Of a stretch of 64,000 nt of DNA, positions 9,451 through 18,172 are shown piece after piece. The position numbers and the translations under genes are program-made. Position 1 is the stretch's first letter. Each line of letters starts with the position of its first letter. Under the pieces are notes generated by a model. The model saw nothing but the letters and a program-made list of their open reading frames with translations, had not been told where the DNA came from and ran no database searches. Origin of the DNA: G965115915 sp965115915 (GTDB lineage: Bacteria > Pseudomonadota > Gammaproteobacteria > Eutrophobiales > Eutrophobiaceae). Where the stretch lies: contig OZ220483.1 in the NCBI GenBank assembly GCA_965115915.1, positions 868,001 to 932,000 of the forward strand, read 5' to 3'.

Positions 9451-9717
9451 ATGTACATGAGCACTTTTGCATATGCGGTGTGCGCTTGTTTTTTCAGTGT
9501 TTGCAGCGTGATATTCATGCTCAAGAGCGACCCGAAGCGTCACAGAAGAACAGCGAAGCAAAGGCTGACCATAGGTTCCCGATCCCGTTTATTGATAGGG
9601 CTGGCCAATGTCATTCCCTTCGTCGTTTTATTGGCGCTTGGGCATCATACGGCGTTGCTTGTTTGGCTCGGAGCGATCACGATAATGGGGTGGTTGCTGG
9701 CTATGGCGCCGTTTTGA
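9451..9717 (+). CDS. Small membrane protein, DUF3325-like
   Basis: An 88-residue membrane protein with three hydrophobic segments (an N-terminal one and two after a basic loop rich in Arg and Lys), ending in LVWLGAITIMGWLLAMAPF. The basic loop followed by two helices resembles DUF3325 proteins that close PepSY/siderophore operons. ATG codons occur at 9451 and 9457, neither with a strong ribosome binding site. Its function is unknown, probably accessory to the preceding iron-uptake genes. Confidence 0.55.
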   Translation: MYMSTFAYAVCACFFSVCSVIFMLKSDPKRHRRTAKQRLTIGSRSRLLIGLANVIPFVVLLALGHHTALLVWLGAITIMGWLLAMAPF

Positions 9718-9909
9718 GCGTACCACCCGAGCCACGTTTGATGCGAGAAATTGAGTCTGTCAGGCCATCTCCCTGGTGCACACCGTGGGCGGCCTCTGTC
9801 CCGGTGACCCATGCGGCCTGAGGTGGTTGTCATGCTTTCTCCATTTGCCTGAGCCCGGGGAAATAGTGCCTTATAGTTGACCCGCTCCGTTATCCACCAC
9901 CATGGTTCA

Positions 9910-10668
9910 ATGATGAGATTGTTGCTGTTTTCATGCCTGCTGGCCGGGGGCGTATGCCTGGCGGAGGACCTGGATCGCATACGTGAGACGGGGGAGCAAA
10001 AGGTCGGCGAGGGGGCCGCTTCTCAGCAGACGATAGACAGGATCGTTGAGGGGACACAGCAGAGACTGGCGCGCTATCGCAGCCTGATGAAGCAGATCGA
10101 GGGACTGGAGGTCTATAACCGGCAGCTTTCCGCTCAGATCGGGAGCCAGCAGATCCTGCTGGACCGGTTGCAGTCCGCTTTGTCCGAAGTGGCCTCGATA
10201 GAGCGCCAGATGAACCCGCTGTTGTCCAGGATGGCGGCGAGCCTGGAGGCGTTTATCGAGTTGGACATGCCGTTCCACCGTGCCGAGCGTCGCGAGCGTT
10301 TGGCGTATCTGCTGGATGAAGAACGCATCGCCGAGGTGGATCTGGCGGAACGCTTTCGTCAGATCATGGAGGCTTACCGTATCGAGAATGAATACGGGCG
10401 CAAGCTGGATGTATGGCAGGACATCATCCAGTTGGGTGGTGTGGAGCGTGAGGTGGACGTACTGCGCGTTGGACGCATCGCCATGGTCTGTCAGACACGG
10501 GATGCCGGGCTGACCGCACGCTGGGACCAGCAGACCCGGACCTGGCAGCTTCTGGATGCGGCTATCTATCGCAATTCGGTGCGTAACGCCATCCGCATGG
10601 CGAGAAAACAGGTACCGGTCGATATAACGCTGTTGCCCATCAGTGCCCCCGAGGTGGTGCGGGAGTGA
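9910..10668 (+). CDS. DUF3450 periplasmic coiled-coil protein of TonB2 operon
   Basis: A 252-residue protein with a signal peptide (MMRLLLFSCLLAGGVCLAED) and a long helical, coiled-coil region (about 30-120) rich in Gln, Leu and Arg, followed by a compact C-terminal part. This is the DUF3450 family, which regularly sits first in TonB2-type operons before TtpC-like, ExbB, ExbD and TonB genes. It is probably an exported partner of the energising complex. The ATG pair at 9910/9913 is chosen because it begins the signal peptide. The stop overlaps the next gene's GTG in GTGA at 10665-10668, implying translational coupling. Confidence 0.85.
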   Translation: MMRLLLFSCLLAGGVCLAEDLDRIRETGEQKVGEGAASQQTIDRIVEGTQQRLARYRSLMKQIEGLEVYNRQLSAQIGSQQILLDRLQSALSEVASIERQMNPLLSRMAASLEAFIELDMPFHRAERRERLAYLLDEERIAEVDLAERFRQIMEAYRIENEYGRKLDVWQDIIQLGGVEREVDVLRVGRIAMVCQTRDAGLTARWDQQTRTWQLLDAAIYRNSVRNAIRMARKQVPVDITLLPISAPEVVRE

Positions 10669-12038
10669 CGGTACGGTTTTATCAACGCGTTGCCGGTATC
10701 GTTTGTGTCTTGTCGCTGCTGTTGGGGCAGGGGGTCTGCCTGGTCCGTGCGGCGGACGATATCATCTCCACCCAGGAGCTGCTCGAGCGTGTCAGGCAGG
10801 GCAGGGTGCAGGATGCGCAGGACAATCGGCGCCGTGAGGCGGCCTTTTTGGCGGAGAAGGCGGCGCAGGAGCAGAAGCTCGTGGCGGCGGAAAAACGCGT
10901 TGCCGAGCTGGAGCGGGAGAGCCTCGAACTGGAGGCGCGTTTCAGCCGCAATGAACGGCTGATCGAGGAGAAACGCCAGCAGCGTAATGAGCGGTTGGGC
11001 TCGCTGAAGGAGTTGTTTGGTCATTTGACTGCCGCGGTGGGGAATATGCGCAGCCAGTTTCGCAATTCCATAAGTACCAGCCAGTTCGTTGACAGGGAGG
11101 CGTTTCTCAGTGCGCTGATCCACAAGATGGGCAGTGATACCGAACTGCCGTCATTGCAGGAGATTGAGCGTGTATGGTTCGAACAGCACCGTGAAATGAC
11201 CGAATCAGGCAGGATCGTGCGCTATCGTGCCAGGGTGGGTACTACGTCCGGGCGCGAACTGGTGCGGGTGGGCCTGTTCAATCTGGTTTCCAATGGGGAG
11301 TATCTGGCCTACGACCCGGACACCCGGGGGGTGTCGGTGTTGCCGCGTCAGCCGGCACGCTTCCTGGACGGGGCCCGCCGGCTGCAGGCCGCTACCGGCG
11401 ACATGATCACGCCGCTCGGCATCGATCCGACCGGGGGCAGTGGTGGCGGGTTGCTCAGGGCGATCATCGATACCCCGACGCTGAAGGAGCGTTGGCACCA
11501 GGGGGGGCAGATCGGCTACATCATAACGGCGATCGGCCTGTTCGCGCTGTTGTTGGGTGGGCTGCGTTTCCTGTTGCTGGGTCTGACCGCGCTGCGTATG
11601 AGCATGCAGATGCGTTCGCAGAAGATCGGCAGTGGCAATCCCCTGGGGCGCGTGCTGCTGGTCGCCGAGCGGAACGCCGGGATGGAACTGGAGAATCTGC
11701 AACTCAAGCTGGATGAGGCGATCCTGCGGGAGACCCCGCAGATACAGCGTGGTCTGTCACTGTTGAAGATTATCGCGATGGTCGCCCCGCTGCTGGGTCT
11801 GTTGGGCACGGTGACCGGCATGATCATCGTGTTTCAGGCCATTACCATCTATGGGGCGGGTGACCCGAGGGCCATGGCCGGCGGCATATCCAGTGCCCTG
11901 GTGACCACCGTGCTGGGCCTGGCCGTTGCGATCCCCACGCTGTTGCTGCACACGTTGTTGAGCGCGAGGGCGAGGAAAATCCTGCACATCCTGGAGGAAC
12001 AGAGTGCCGGCATCATTGCGGAACGGGCCGGACATTAG
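10665..12038 (+). CDS. TtpC-like MotA/TolQ/ExbB family protein with periplasmic coiled coil
   Basis: A 457-residue protein starting at GTG within GTGA. It has a signal peptide (about 1-30), a coiled coil (about 55-118), a periplasmic domain to about 280, a first helix at about 284-306, and two further helices (366-390 and 408-432). The last part contains APLLGLLGTVTGMI, the core of the MotA/TolQ/ExbB proton-channel fold. This architecture matches TtpC, described in Vibrio as an essential fourth component of TonB2 systems that links the complex to the periplasm. It is coupled to the DUF3450 gene upstream and precedes a conventional exbB. It very likely energises outer-membrane receptors such as the one at 4459-6630. 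Confidence 0.88.
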   Translation: MTVRFYQRVAGIVCVLSLLLGQGVCLVRAADDIISTQELLERVRQGRVQDAQDNRRREAAFLAEKAAQEQKLVAAEKRVAELERESLELEARFSRNERLIEEKRQQRNERLGSLKELFGHLTAAVGNMRSQFRNSISTSQFVDREAFLSALIHKMGSDTELPSLQEIERVWFEQHREMTESGRIVRYRARVGTTSGRELVRVGLFNLVSNGEYLAYDPDTRGVSVLPRQPARFLDGARRLQAATGDMITPLGIDPTGGSGGGLLRAIIDTPTLKERWHQGGQIGYIITAIGLFALLLGGLRFLLLGLTALRMSMQMRSQKIGSGNPLGRVLLVAERNAGMELENLQLKLDEAILRETPQIQRGLSLLKIIAMVAPLLGLLGTVTGMIIVFQAITIYGAGDPRAMAGGISSALVTTVLGLAVAIPTLLLHTLLSARARKILHILEEQSAGIIAERAGH

Positions 12039-12080
12039 CGGGCACGCGGATACGGGGTGGCGGCGGCATGGAGTTTTGCC

Positions 12081-12608
12081 ATGCCGTTGAACCTGCTGGA
12101 TATGCAAGAGGCGATCCAGCGCTTCTTTGTCGCTGGCGGTCCGGTGCTTTACCTGATCGCCGGGGTGACGTTCCTGATGTGGGCGCTGATCCTGGAACGC
12201 TACTGGTATTACGTAATAAATCACGCTAAGTATAAAAAACAAGCTATTGATAAATGGGAACAAATAAAAGATCATCATTCTCCAGAGGCCAGGGCGATAC
12301 GCAGAAAGGAGCTGTCCGTGTTGCGTCTGCGCATCGATCACAACTGTGCGCTGATAAAGACCTTGATCAGCCTTTGTCCGTTGTTCGGGCTGCTGGGCAC
12401 GGTGACCGGCATGATCGACGTATTCGCGATCGTGGCGATCACCGAGGGGGGGAATGTCAAAGCCATGGCGAGCGGGGTGTCGCGCGCCACGATACCCACG
12501 ATGGCCGGTATGGTTGCCGCGCTGTCCGGGGTGTTTGCCAATATCCATATCGCCAGGAAGGCGCGGCGGGAATATGCGCTGGCTGAACAGCGGCTGGCCA
12601 TGGACTGA
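12081..12608 (+). CDS. exbB: Biopolymer transport protein ExbB (TonB2 type)
   Basis: A 175-residue proton-channel subunit of the ExbB-ExbD-TonB motor in the inner membrane. It has an N-terminal helix (GGPVLYLIAGVTFLMWALIL), a cytoplasmic loop, and two later helices including PLFGLLGTVTGMIDVF and a conserved ATIPTMAGMVAALSG segment. The length is typical of the short ExbB2 form. ATG 12081 is chosen because TGGAG precedes it by 8 bases and it gives the usual N-terminus; a GTG lies 24 bases upstream. Oddly, the loop-coding stretch 12211-12280 is far more AT-rich than the rest of the gene. Confidence 0.9.
   Translation: MPLNLLDMQEAIQRFFVAGGPVLYLIAGVTFLMWALILERYWYYVINHAKYKKQAIDKWEQIKDHHSPEARAIRRKELSVLRLRIDHNCALIKTLISLCPLFGLLGTVTGMIDVFAIVAITEGGNVKAMASGVSRATIPTMAGMVAALSGVFANIHIARKARREYALAEQRLAMD
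12211..12280 (+). other. AT-rich patch inside exbB
   Basis: By hand count only 19 of these 70 bases are G or C, while flanking exb operon sequence is strongly GC-rich (48 of 60 in the line at 11341). The patch encodes the basic cytoplasmic loop from about YVINHAKYKK to KDHHSP and uses A/T-ending codons. The frame stays intact. Confidence 0.7.
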
Positions 12609-12611
12609 GAC

Positions 12612-13025
12612 ATGAGAAGAAGACTGCAGATTGCCGACACGGAGCATGAGAGCATGGTGGATCTGACCCCGATGCTGGATGTGATATTCATCATGCTGAT
12701 CTTTTTTATTGTCACTGCGACCTTTGTCAAGGAGAGCGGGGTGGAGGTGGATCGGCCAGATGCGAATACCGCCGAACGCAGGGACAATACCACCGTGCTG
12801 GTTGCAATCGCCGCCGACAACAGCATCTGGATCGACAAGCGGCGCGTGGATGTGCGTTCTGTGCGTGCCAACATAGCGCGTTTGCATGCGGAAAGTCCGG
12901 AGGGGGGGGTCGTGATACAGGCGGATGAACTGGCTTCGGTAAAGACCTTCACCGCGGTGCTGGATGCGGCTCGCAGTGTGGTGCCGCATGAACGCATCTC
13001 GCTGGCGACCCGTGGGTCCGAGTGA
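12612..13025 (+). CDS. exbD: Biopolymer transport protein ExbD (TonB2 type)
   Basis: A 137-residue single-span partner of ExbB. The membrane segment begins at DLTPMLDVIFIMLIFFIVT; the Asp in PMLDVIF is the protonatable residue known to be essential in ExbD. The periplasmic domain (about 45-137) has the short ExbD fold with a GVVIQAD strand. It begins 3 bases after exbB, and its TGA overlaps the tonB GTG in GTGA at 13022-13025. Together with ExbB and TonB it converts proton motive force into receptor gating. Confidence 0.93.
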   Translation: MRRRLQIADTEHESMVDLTPMLDVIFIMLIFFIVTATFVKESGVEVDRPDANTAERRDNTTVLVAIAADNSIWIDKRRVDVRSVRANIARLHAESPEGGVVIQADELASVKTFTAVLDAARSVVPHERISLATRGSE

Positions 13026-13675
13026 GACGTGTTCCGGATGCCGGGGGTGTGAAAGGCGTGGCCGGTCTGTTCCGGGTGCTGTTTGTCATCCCGCAGGCGG
13101 GTGTGGTAACCCTGCTGTTGTTGTTGATGATGGCTGGCCTGATCGAGTTCTCGGGACAGGCGGCGCCACCGCGGGAGCGCATTCGGTTGCCGGACATCCA
13201 TATGCCGGAACTCAGGGAGACACTGGTTCAGCGTATCGAGAAGCCGGACAGACCGGAGTTTGAGGCGCCGCCACCACCGGAACTCCCGCGACAGCACTTT
13301 GCCGCGGTAGACGCGGATGTGCCGCTGGGTCGACCCATGGCTTCCGGTCGCTTGCAGGCACAGTTGGAACTGGATATAGGCGGGGGCTTTGAAGCGGTCG
13401 ATGGCGAGTACCTGCCGATCGTCAAGATTGCGCCGCAGTATCCGCGGCGCGCCCTGAATCGCGGTATAGAGGGTTATGTGGTGCTGGAATATACCGTAAC
13501 ACCACAGGGAACGGTGCGTGACCCGCGGGTGATCGAGGCCGACCCGGACGGGGTTTTTGACAAAGTGGCGATCGAATCCGCGCTGCGCTACAAATACCGT
13601 CCCCGGGTAGTGAATGGCCGACCGGTTGCGGTGGCGGGGGTGCGCACCCGTATTTCCTTCGAGTTGCAGAAATGA
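13022..13675 (+). CDS. tonB: TonB family energy-transducing protein
   Basis: A 217-residue TonB2-like protein. One membrane anchor (about 25-45) is followed by a short proline-containing spacer with PPPPELP and a C-terminal TonB domain (about 130-217). That domain contains PQYPRRALNRGIEGYVVLEY and ends IESALRYKYRPRVVNGRPVA, both standard. The short spacer is typical of TonB2 rather than E. coli TonB. The GTG start overlaps the exbD stop; the product's TGA overlaps the next gene's ATG at 13672-13675. It would contact the TonB boxes of outer-membrane receptors. Confidence 0.92.
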   Translation: MRRVPDAGGVKGVAGLFRVLFVIPQAGVVTLLLLLMMAGLIEFSGQAAPPRERIRLPDIHMPELRETLVQRIEKPDRPEFEAPPPPELPRQHFAAVDADVPLGRPMASGRLQAQLELDIGGGFEAVDGEYLPIVKIAPQYPRRALNRGIEGYVVLEYTVTPQGTVRDPRVIEADPDGVFDKVAIESALRYKYRPRVVNGRPVAVAGVRTRISFELQK

Positions 13676-15048
13676 ACGCCAGTCTGTCGACCAGGCGTGT
13701 GCTGCCGCCCGCTATGCTGGCGAGCGTGGGCGCAGTGGGTTTGTGCCTCTTGTTTTGGCTGGGGTTGGCGCCAGGCGTATCCGCACAGGAGGAGGGTATG
13801 GCCCCTGTCGGGGCCATCGATGCACGGGTCTTCGAGGTGCTCAGTGCTGCGCAGCAGGATGCCGAGGCGGAACGCTATGCGGAGGCGTTGGCGCGATTGG
13901 ATGGTCTTGAAAGCGATGCGCTGAACAGCTATGCCCGCAGTCAGCTATGGAATTTCCGTGGTTATATCCATGCGAGTCAGGGGCGGTATCAGGCGGCGAT
14001 AACGGCGTACCGAAAAGTGCTGGCGGAGACGGACGCCCCGCAGGCATTGAAACAGGCCGCGCAATATACACTGGCGCAGTTGTACTTTCAGACCGAAGCC
14101 TATGCTCAGGTGATCGCTCAGTTACAGGAATGGTTGGCGGAGGTGGCGCAGCCTGCCACCATGGCCTATATCATGCTGACCCAGGCGTATTTTGAAACCG
14201 GTCGCCATGCCGACGCACTGCGTAGCCTGGATCAGGCGATACGGATAGAGCGGGCCGCGGGCAGGCCGGTCAAGGAGGATTGGCTGCGCATGAAGGTGGC
14301 GATCCATTTCCAGCGTGACGACCTGCCCGAGGTGCTTGCGGCATATCGGGAATTGATGCGGCATTACCCGCGTATCAGCTATCTGCGCCAGATTGCCGGC
14401 CTGCATGGGGAACTGGGCGGTGAGTTGCAACAACTGGCTTTTTTTGACGCGGTGTACCAGCATGGCGCCCTGGACAGTGAGAGGGACCTGTTGAATCTTG
14501 CTTATATGTACCTGGGGCGAGAGGTCCCGTACAAGGCGGGCAGGATTATCGAACAGGGGATGGCGCAGGGCCGGATTGTCGCCACACCCAGGAATATCGA
14601 TATCCTGGCGAGTGCCTGGGTGCAGGCGAACGAATACAAAAAAGCCATCCCGGTGCTGGAAAACGCGGCCAGAGATGCTGGCGACGGGCGGTTATATGCC
14701 CGTCTGGCGGGGGTGCATTTCAATGCGGGGGACTATGCACGGGCGGCGCAGGCGGCCAGGCGGGCACAGCAGAAGGGCGGGTTGGAGCAGGCGGACAGCA
14801 ATCGGATACTGTTGGGTACCGCACTGTTCAATATCGAGAAATACGAGGCCGCGCTGCAGGTGTTTCGGCAGGCGAAACGGTCCGACAGGCATTTTGCCGA
14901 TGCCCGAAAATGGGAGCGGCACACCCTGAACGCGATCCGCCACCGTCAACTGCTGGAACAAAGCGAGTTGCCAATGCAGGAGCAAGCGGCGCCTGGGTCC
15001 GCGGCTGTGCAGGCGGGTGATTCCCGCGGTCAAGCGTCGCCGGAGTGA
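13672..15048 (+). CDS. TPR repeat protein of TonB2 operon
   Basis: A 458-residue exported protein with a signal peptide (about 1-38, ending GVSAQ) and helical tetratricopeptide repeats over most of its length (for example LWNFRGYIHASQGRYQAA and AYIMLTQAYFETGRHADAL). TPR proteins commonly form the last gene of DUF3450-TtpC-ExbB-ExbD-TonB operons. It is probably a periplasmic scaffold for the motor. Translation is coupled to tonB through ATGA. The C-terminal 30 residues are low complexity. It converges with apbE, with about 40 bases between the stops and no obvious terminator. Confidence 0.88.
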   Translation: MNASLSTRRVLPPAMLASVGAVGLCLLFWLGLAPGVSAQEEGMAPVGAIDARVFEVLSAAQQDAEAERYAEALARLDGLESDALNSYARSQLWNFRGYIHASQGRYQAAITAYRKVLAETDAPQALKQAAQYTLAQLYFQTEAYAQVIAQLQEWLAEVAQPATMAYIMLTQAYFETGRHADALRSLDQAIRIERAAGRPVKEDWLRMKVAIHFQRDDLPEVLAAYRELMRHYPRISYLRQIAGLHGELGGELQQLAFFDAVYQHGALDSERDLLNLAYMYLGREVPYKAGRIIEQGMAQGRIVATPRNIDILASAWVQANEYKKAIPVLENAARDAGDGRLYARLAGVHFNAGDYARAAQAARRAQQKGGLEQADSNRILLGTALFNIEKYEAALQVFRQAKRSDRHFADARKWERHTLNAIRHRQLLEQSELPMQEQAAPGSAAVQAGDSRGQASPE

Positions 15049-15087
15049 TTCGGCATGGTGGCCCGCAAAAATCGGTCAGGTCTGAGG

Positions 15088-16161
15088 TTATCCCGGATCG
15101 ACAGCCGCGGTCTGTTGCAGATAAGGGGCCATGGCCGGGGACCAGTTTTCCACAAATTGTTGGCCGTCGCGGCGGATCAGCAGCACGGGCAGCCCTTGCC
15201 GGGTGGCGAAATCCAGTGCCTGCCTCTCTCCCATCACCAGTAACGCGGTGGCCAGTGCGTCCGCCAGCATGGCCTGGGGATGCAGTACTGTCACCGAGGC
15301 GAGATCGTGGCTTACCGGTCTGCCGGTATTCGGGTCGATGACGTGTGGGTAGTGAATATCCGCATACTCGTTGAAATCACGGTAGTCGCCCGAGGTTGCC
15401 ATCCCCAGGTTGGGTAAGTGTATCAGGCGCAGTAATCTGCGGCGGTTGTAATCGGGTTTTTCCACACCGATGCGCCATGTCTCGCCTTGCGGGTTCAGTC
15501 CTCGGGTGCGTATTTCGCCACCGAGTTCCACCATGTAGTTCTGTACCGAGAGTTGTTCCAGTAGTTCCGCCACCTGGTCGACCCCATAACCTTTGGCAAT
15601 CGCCGACAGGTCGATAACTATGCCGCGCCGGAGTTTGCGCACGGTGTGGTTGGTGGTATCCAGTTCGATCAGATGGTGCCCGATGTTCTGGCGTACCGAT
15701 TCTATCCGCGCCGCCGTTGGCGGCATGAAGTGCCCGGACTGTGCATCGGCCCCGAACCCCCAGAGTTGTAGCAGTGGACCCACTGTGATATCAAAGGCAC
15801 CGTCGGTCATCCGTGATACCTGCAACGCCTGTTCCAGCACCCTGAACAGCTCCGGCGATACCTGTCTGGGTGTGCGCTGCTGGAAGTGGTTGAGTTGCGT
15901 CAGTTCCGAGTCCGGTATCCAGGTAGACATGCGCTGATTGATCTGCTGTAGCCGCTGTTCCACCTGCTGTGCCACCTCATCGTGCTTCAGTTCGCAGGCC
16001 GTCTGGAATTTTATCGTGTAGGTGGTGCCCATACTCATGCCCTGCAACAGTTCATGGCATGTGTGCACAGCGAAGTCGTCTCCACAGCCGGACAGTGCCA
16101 GCAGGCAAATGATGGTCAGGCACTGGCCAACCCGTGTCACCCGATGCAGGATATGCCGCAT
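15088..16161 (-). CDS. apbE: FAD:protein FMN transferase lipoprotein ApbE
   Basis: A 357-residue ApbE, which covalently attaches FMN to target proteins such as Nqr/Rnf subunits in the periplasm. The start at 16161 gives a lipoprotein signal with lipobox LSGC (Cys26). Landmarks are MSMGTTYTIKF, DITVGPLLQLWGFG, IDLSAIAKGYGVDQ, GGEIRTRG and a C-terminal DALATALLVMG, all typical of ApbE. The frame extends far upstream, but that part lies inside the ABC transporter gene and is not coding. It follows the ABC exporter by 19 bases. No Nqr/Rnf flavoprotein gene is in the window, so its substrate is elsewhere, although a lone RnfE-like gene lies at 39647. Confidence 0.9.
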   Translation of the reverse strand: MRHILHRVTRVGQCLTIICLLALSGCGDDFAVHTCHELLQGMSMGTTYTIKFQTACELKHDEVAQQVEQRLQQINQRMSTWIPDSELTQLNHFQQRTPRQVSPELFRVLEQALQVSRMTDGAFDITVGPLLQLWGFGADAQSGHFMPPTAARIESVRQNIGHHLIELDTTNHTVRKLRRGIVIDLSAIAKGYGVDQVAELLEQLSVQNYMVELGGEIRTRGLNPQGETWRIGVEKPDYNRRRLLRLIHLPNLGMATSGDYRDFNEYADIHYPHVIDPNTGRPVSHDLASVTVLHPQAMLADALATALLVMGERQALDFATRQGLPVLLIRRDGQQFVENWSPAMAPYLQQTAAVDPG

Positions 16162-16180
16162 GGTGTTGCGGGTTTTGCGG

Positions 16181-18070
16181 TTATGCAGAGGAATGTGAGA
16201 GCCAGCCTTCAGACGGTCGATAGACATCGTGCAGCTTCGCATACGGTCCATTACCGGATAGCAGTTCCAGCGATGGACCCTGTTCGCAGATTTTTCCACC
16301 ACTGAAGACGAAGATGGTATCCGCTTGTCGGAGCGGATTGAGACGGTGCGCCACAATGATTGTGGTGCGTTGCTCAAGAAAGGAAGCGAGACCGGAATAT
16401 ACCTGGTGTTCGGTGTTTGCATCCAGCGCGGAAGTTGCTTCGTCCAGGATCACTATACGCGGGTCGCCGAGGATCATCCGGGCAATGGCGAGTCGCTGTT
16501 TCTGTCCTCCGGACAGGCGCAGCCCCTGTCGACCGATCACGGTGTCCAGGCCGTGTTCCAGAGAGCGCACCTTGTCCTCAAGCTGGGCGATGTGCAGGGC
16601 TTCCCACAGGCGCTGTTCAGGCAGTACCCTGCCCAGCTCGAGGTTGTGACGGATGGTGCTGTTGAAAAAGGCCGGATTTTGCAGCACGGTGGCGATATTT
16701 TCGCGTATGGTGTCCAGACCGATATGCTCGATGGGAACCCCGCCATAGCGAATCGTGCCGCGATACGTGTGGTATAGCCCGATCAGTATCTGCACCAGCG
16801 TGGATTTTCCGGCACCGCTTTCTCCGGCCAGGGCCACCGTTTGTCCGGCTTCAATATGCAGATTGATACCGTCCAGCACGAGGCTTCCCTGGGGGTAGCG
16901 AAAATGCAGTTCGCATACCTCTATGCCGACCGCATGGCCGTGCTGGAACGGATTTTCCCGACGTGGCCAGCTTGGCTCCTGTGGTTTGTGCAGCAGTTCG
17001 TCCAGCCGCTGTAGCGCGGCGCGTGCGGCATAGAGAGCGTACTGCATGTTCAGTATTTCCTGTACCGGGGCCATCATGAACCACAGGTAGCCAAACACCG
17101 CAAACATTTGTCCGATAGTGAGATCGGAGAGCAGTACCATGGCCATGGCGATGGCTCGGAACAGGTCGAAGCCGAAAAGGAAGATGGTGAAGCTCAGACG
17201 ATTGGCCGCATCGGATTTCCACGCAAAGGCGGTACTGTCATCCCGCAGTGTGGTGGCCTGTTCGATCAAATGTTTCAGATAGTGCTTTTCCCGGTTGCTT
17301 GCACGTACCTGGTGAATGGCGTCAAGGGTCTCGACCAGTGCCCCCTGGAACGCTTCAAAGGCTTGATTCTCACGCTGTTTGAGGAGTTTGACATGCTTTC
17401 CGAAGCGGATCGTGAAATAGATCACGGCTGGGTTCAGCAACAATATCAGCAGCGCGATCTGCCAGTGCATCCACAGCAGGATGCAGGCCACACCAGTGAT
17501 CGTCAGTACCGCGACCAGGAAACGACCGATGGTGACCCCGATGAACTGGTCGATGGTTTCTATGTCAGTAACCAGACGAGAGGAGACCGTCCCCGTGCCC
17601 AGGGTCTCGTATTCGGACATCGAGATGTGTTCCAGCTTCAGTAGCAGTGTCTTGCGTATGCGAAAGCTGATGTCCTTGGAGACAATGGTGAATTGGTGTA
17701 TCTGCCAGACATTCAGGCACAGGCTGAACGCACGTAGCAGCAGGGTCAGCAACAAAATGGAACTGATGAACAAGGTTGGCCCATGCAGTGCGGAGGGGCT
17801 CAATGCAGACACCGTGTGCACCAACATGCCGGGCCGATCCAGTAGGACTTCATCAACCAGCAGAGGCATCAGCAATGGTACCGGCACACTACAGATGGCA
17901 CTGAGCAGTGCTACGACATGGGCCTGCACAAGCCGCTTTTTGTGTCTGCTCGCAAGCCGCAGCAGGTATTCCCAGTTATAGCTCAGGGTGTCTGTGGTGT
18001 TGCGCAACAAGGCGTTTCCCGTGGTGTTTGGAGCTTGGCACAGTCCGTGAAGATTTTCGCATGCTAACAT
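16181..18070 (-). CDS. ABC exporter, fused membrane and ATPase domains
   Basis: A 629-residue half-transporter. Membrane domain (about 40-350, six predicted helices) then an ATPase domain (385-610) with Walker A GESGAGKST (416-424), signature LSGGQ (519-523), Walker B IVILDEA (539-545) and the switch IVAHRLN. This is the MsbA/HlyB-like exporter class; two copies would form a dimer. The start at 18070 is preferred because farther upstream the frame runs into sequence opposite the divergent nuclease gene. No peptidase domain is visible, so bacteriocin processing is unlikely. The substrate is unknown; it could be a lipid, peptide or drug. It is probably cotranscribed with apbE. Confidence 0.85.
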   Translation of the reverse strand: MLACENLHGLCQAPNTTGNALLRNTTDTLSYNWEYLLRLASRHKKRLVQAHVVALLSAICSVPVPLLMPLLVDEVLLDRPGMLVHTVSALSPSALHGPTLFISSILLLTLLLRAFSLCLNVWQIHQFTIVSKDISFRIRKTLLLKLEHISMSEYETLGTGTVSSRLVTDIETIDQFIGVTIGRFLVAVLTITGVACILLWMHWQIALLILLLNPAVIYFTIRFGKHVKLLKQRENQAFEAFQGALVETLDAIHQVRASNREKHYLKHLIEQATTLRDDSTAFAWKSDAANRLSFTIFLFGFDLFRAIAMAMVLLSDLTIGQMFAVFGYLWFMMAPVQEILNMQYALYAARAALQRLDELLHKPQEPSWPRRENPFQHGHAVGIEVCELHFRYPQGSLVLDGINLHIEAGQTVALAGESGAGKSTLVQILIGLYHTYRGTIRYGGVPIEHIGLDTIRENIATVLQNPAFFNSTIRHNLELGRVLPEQRLWEALHIAQLEDKVRSLEHGLDTVIGRQGLRLSGGQKQRLAIARMILGDPRIVILDEATSALDANTEHQVYSGLASFLEQRTTIIVAHRLNPLRQADTIFVFSGGKICEQGPSLELLSGNGPYAKLHDVYRPSEGWLSHSSA

Positions 18071-18172
18071 GATGTAGCAGGGACTGCACTTTGGACTACT
18101 CGGTCTACTGCGCTGGTGCGGGTCTGTGGGCATGCCCCGGTGCGCTGTTGTGGCTGTGTTATGCTGGCCCGC

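Noticed and set aside
11757..12989. A 410-residue minus-strand frame across the exb genes
   Set aside because: ExbB and ExbD on the plus strand carry full family motifs; the antisense translation is rich in His, Arg and Gln without structure.
16162..16422. Upstream in-frame extension of apbE
   Set aside because: It lies inside the ABC transporter gene and would hide the lipoprotein signal peptide that begins at 16161.
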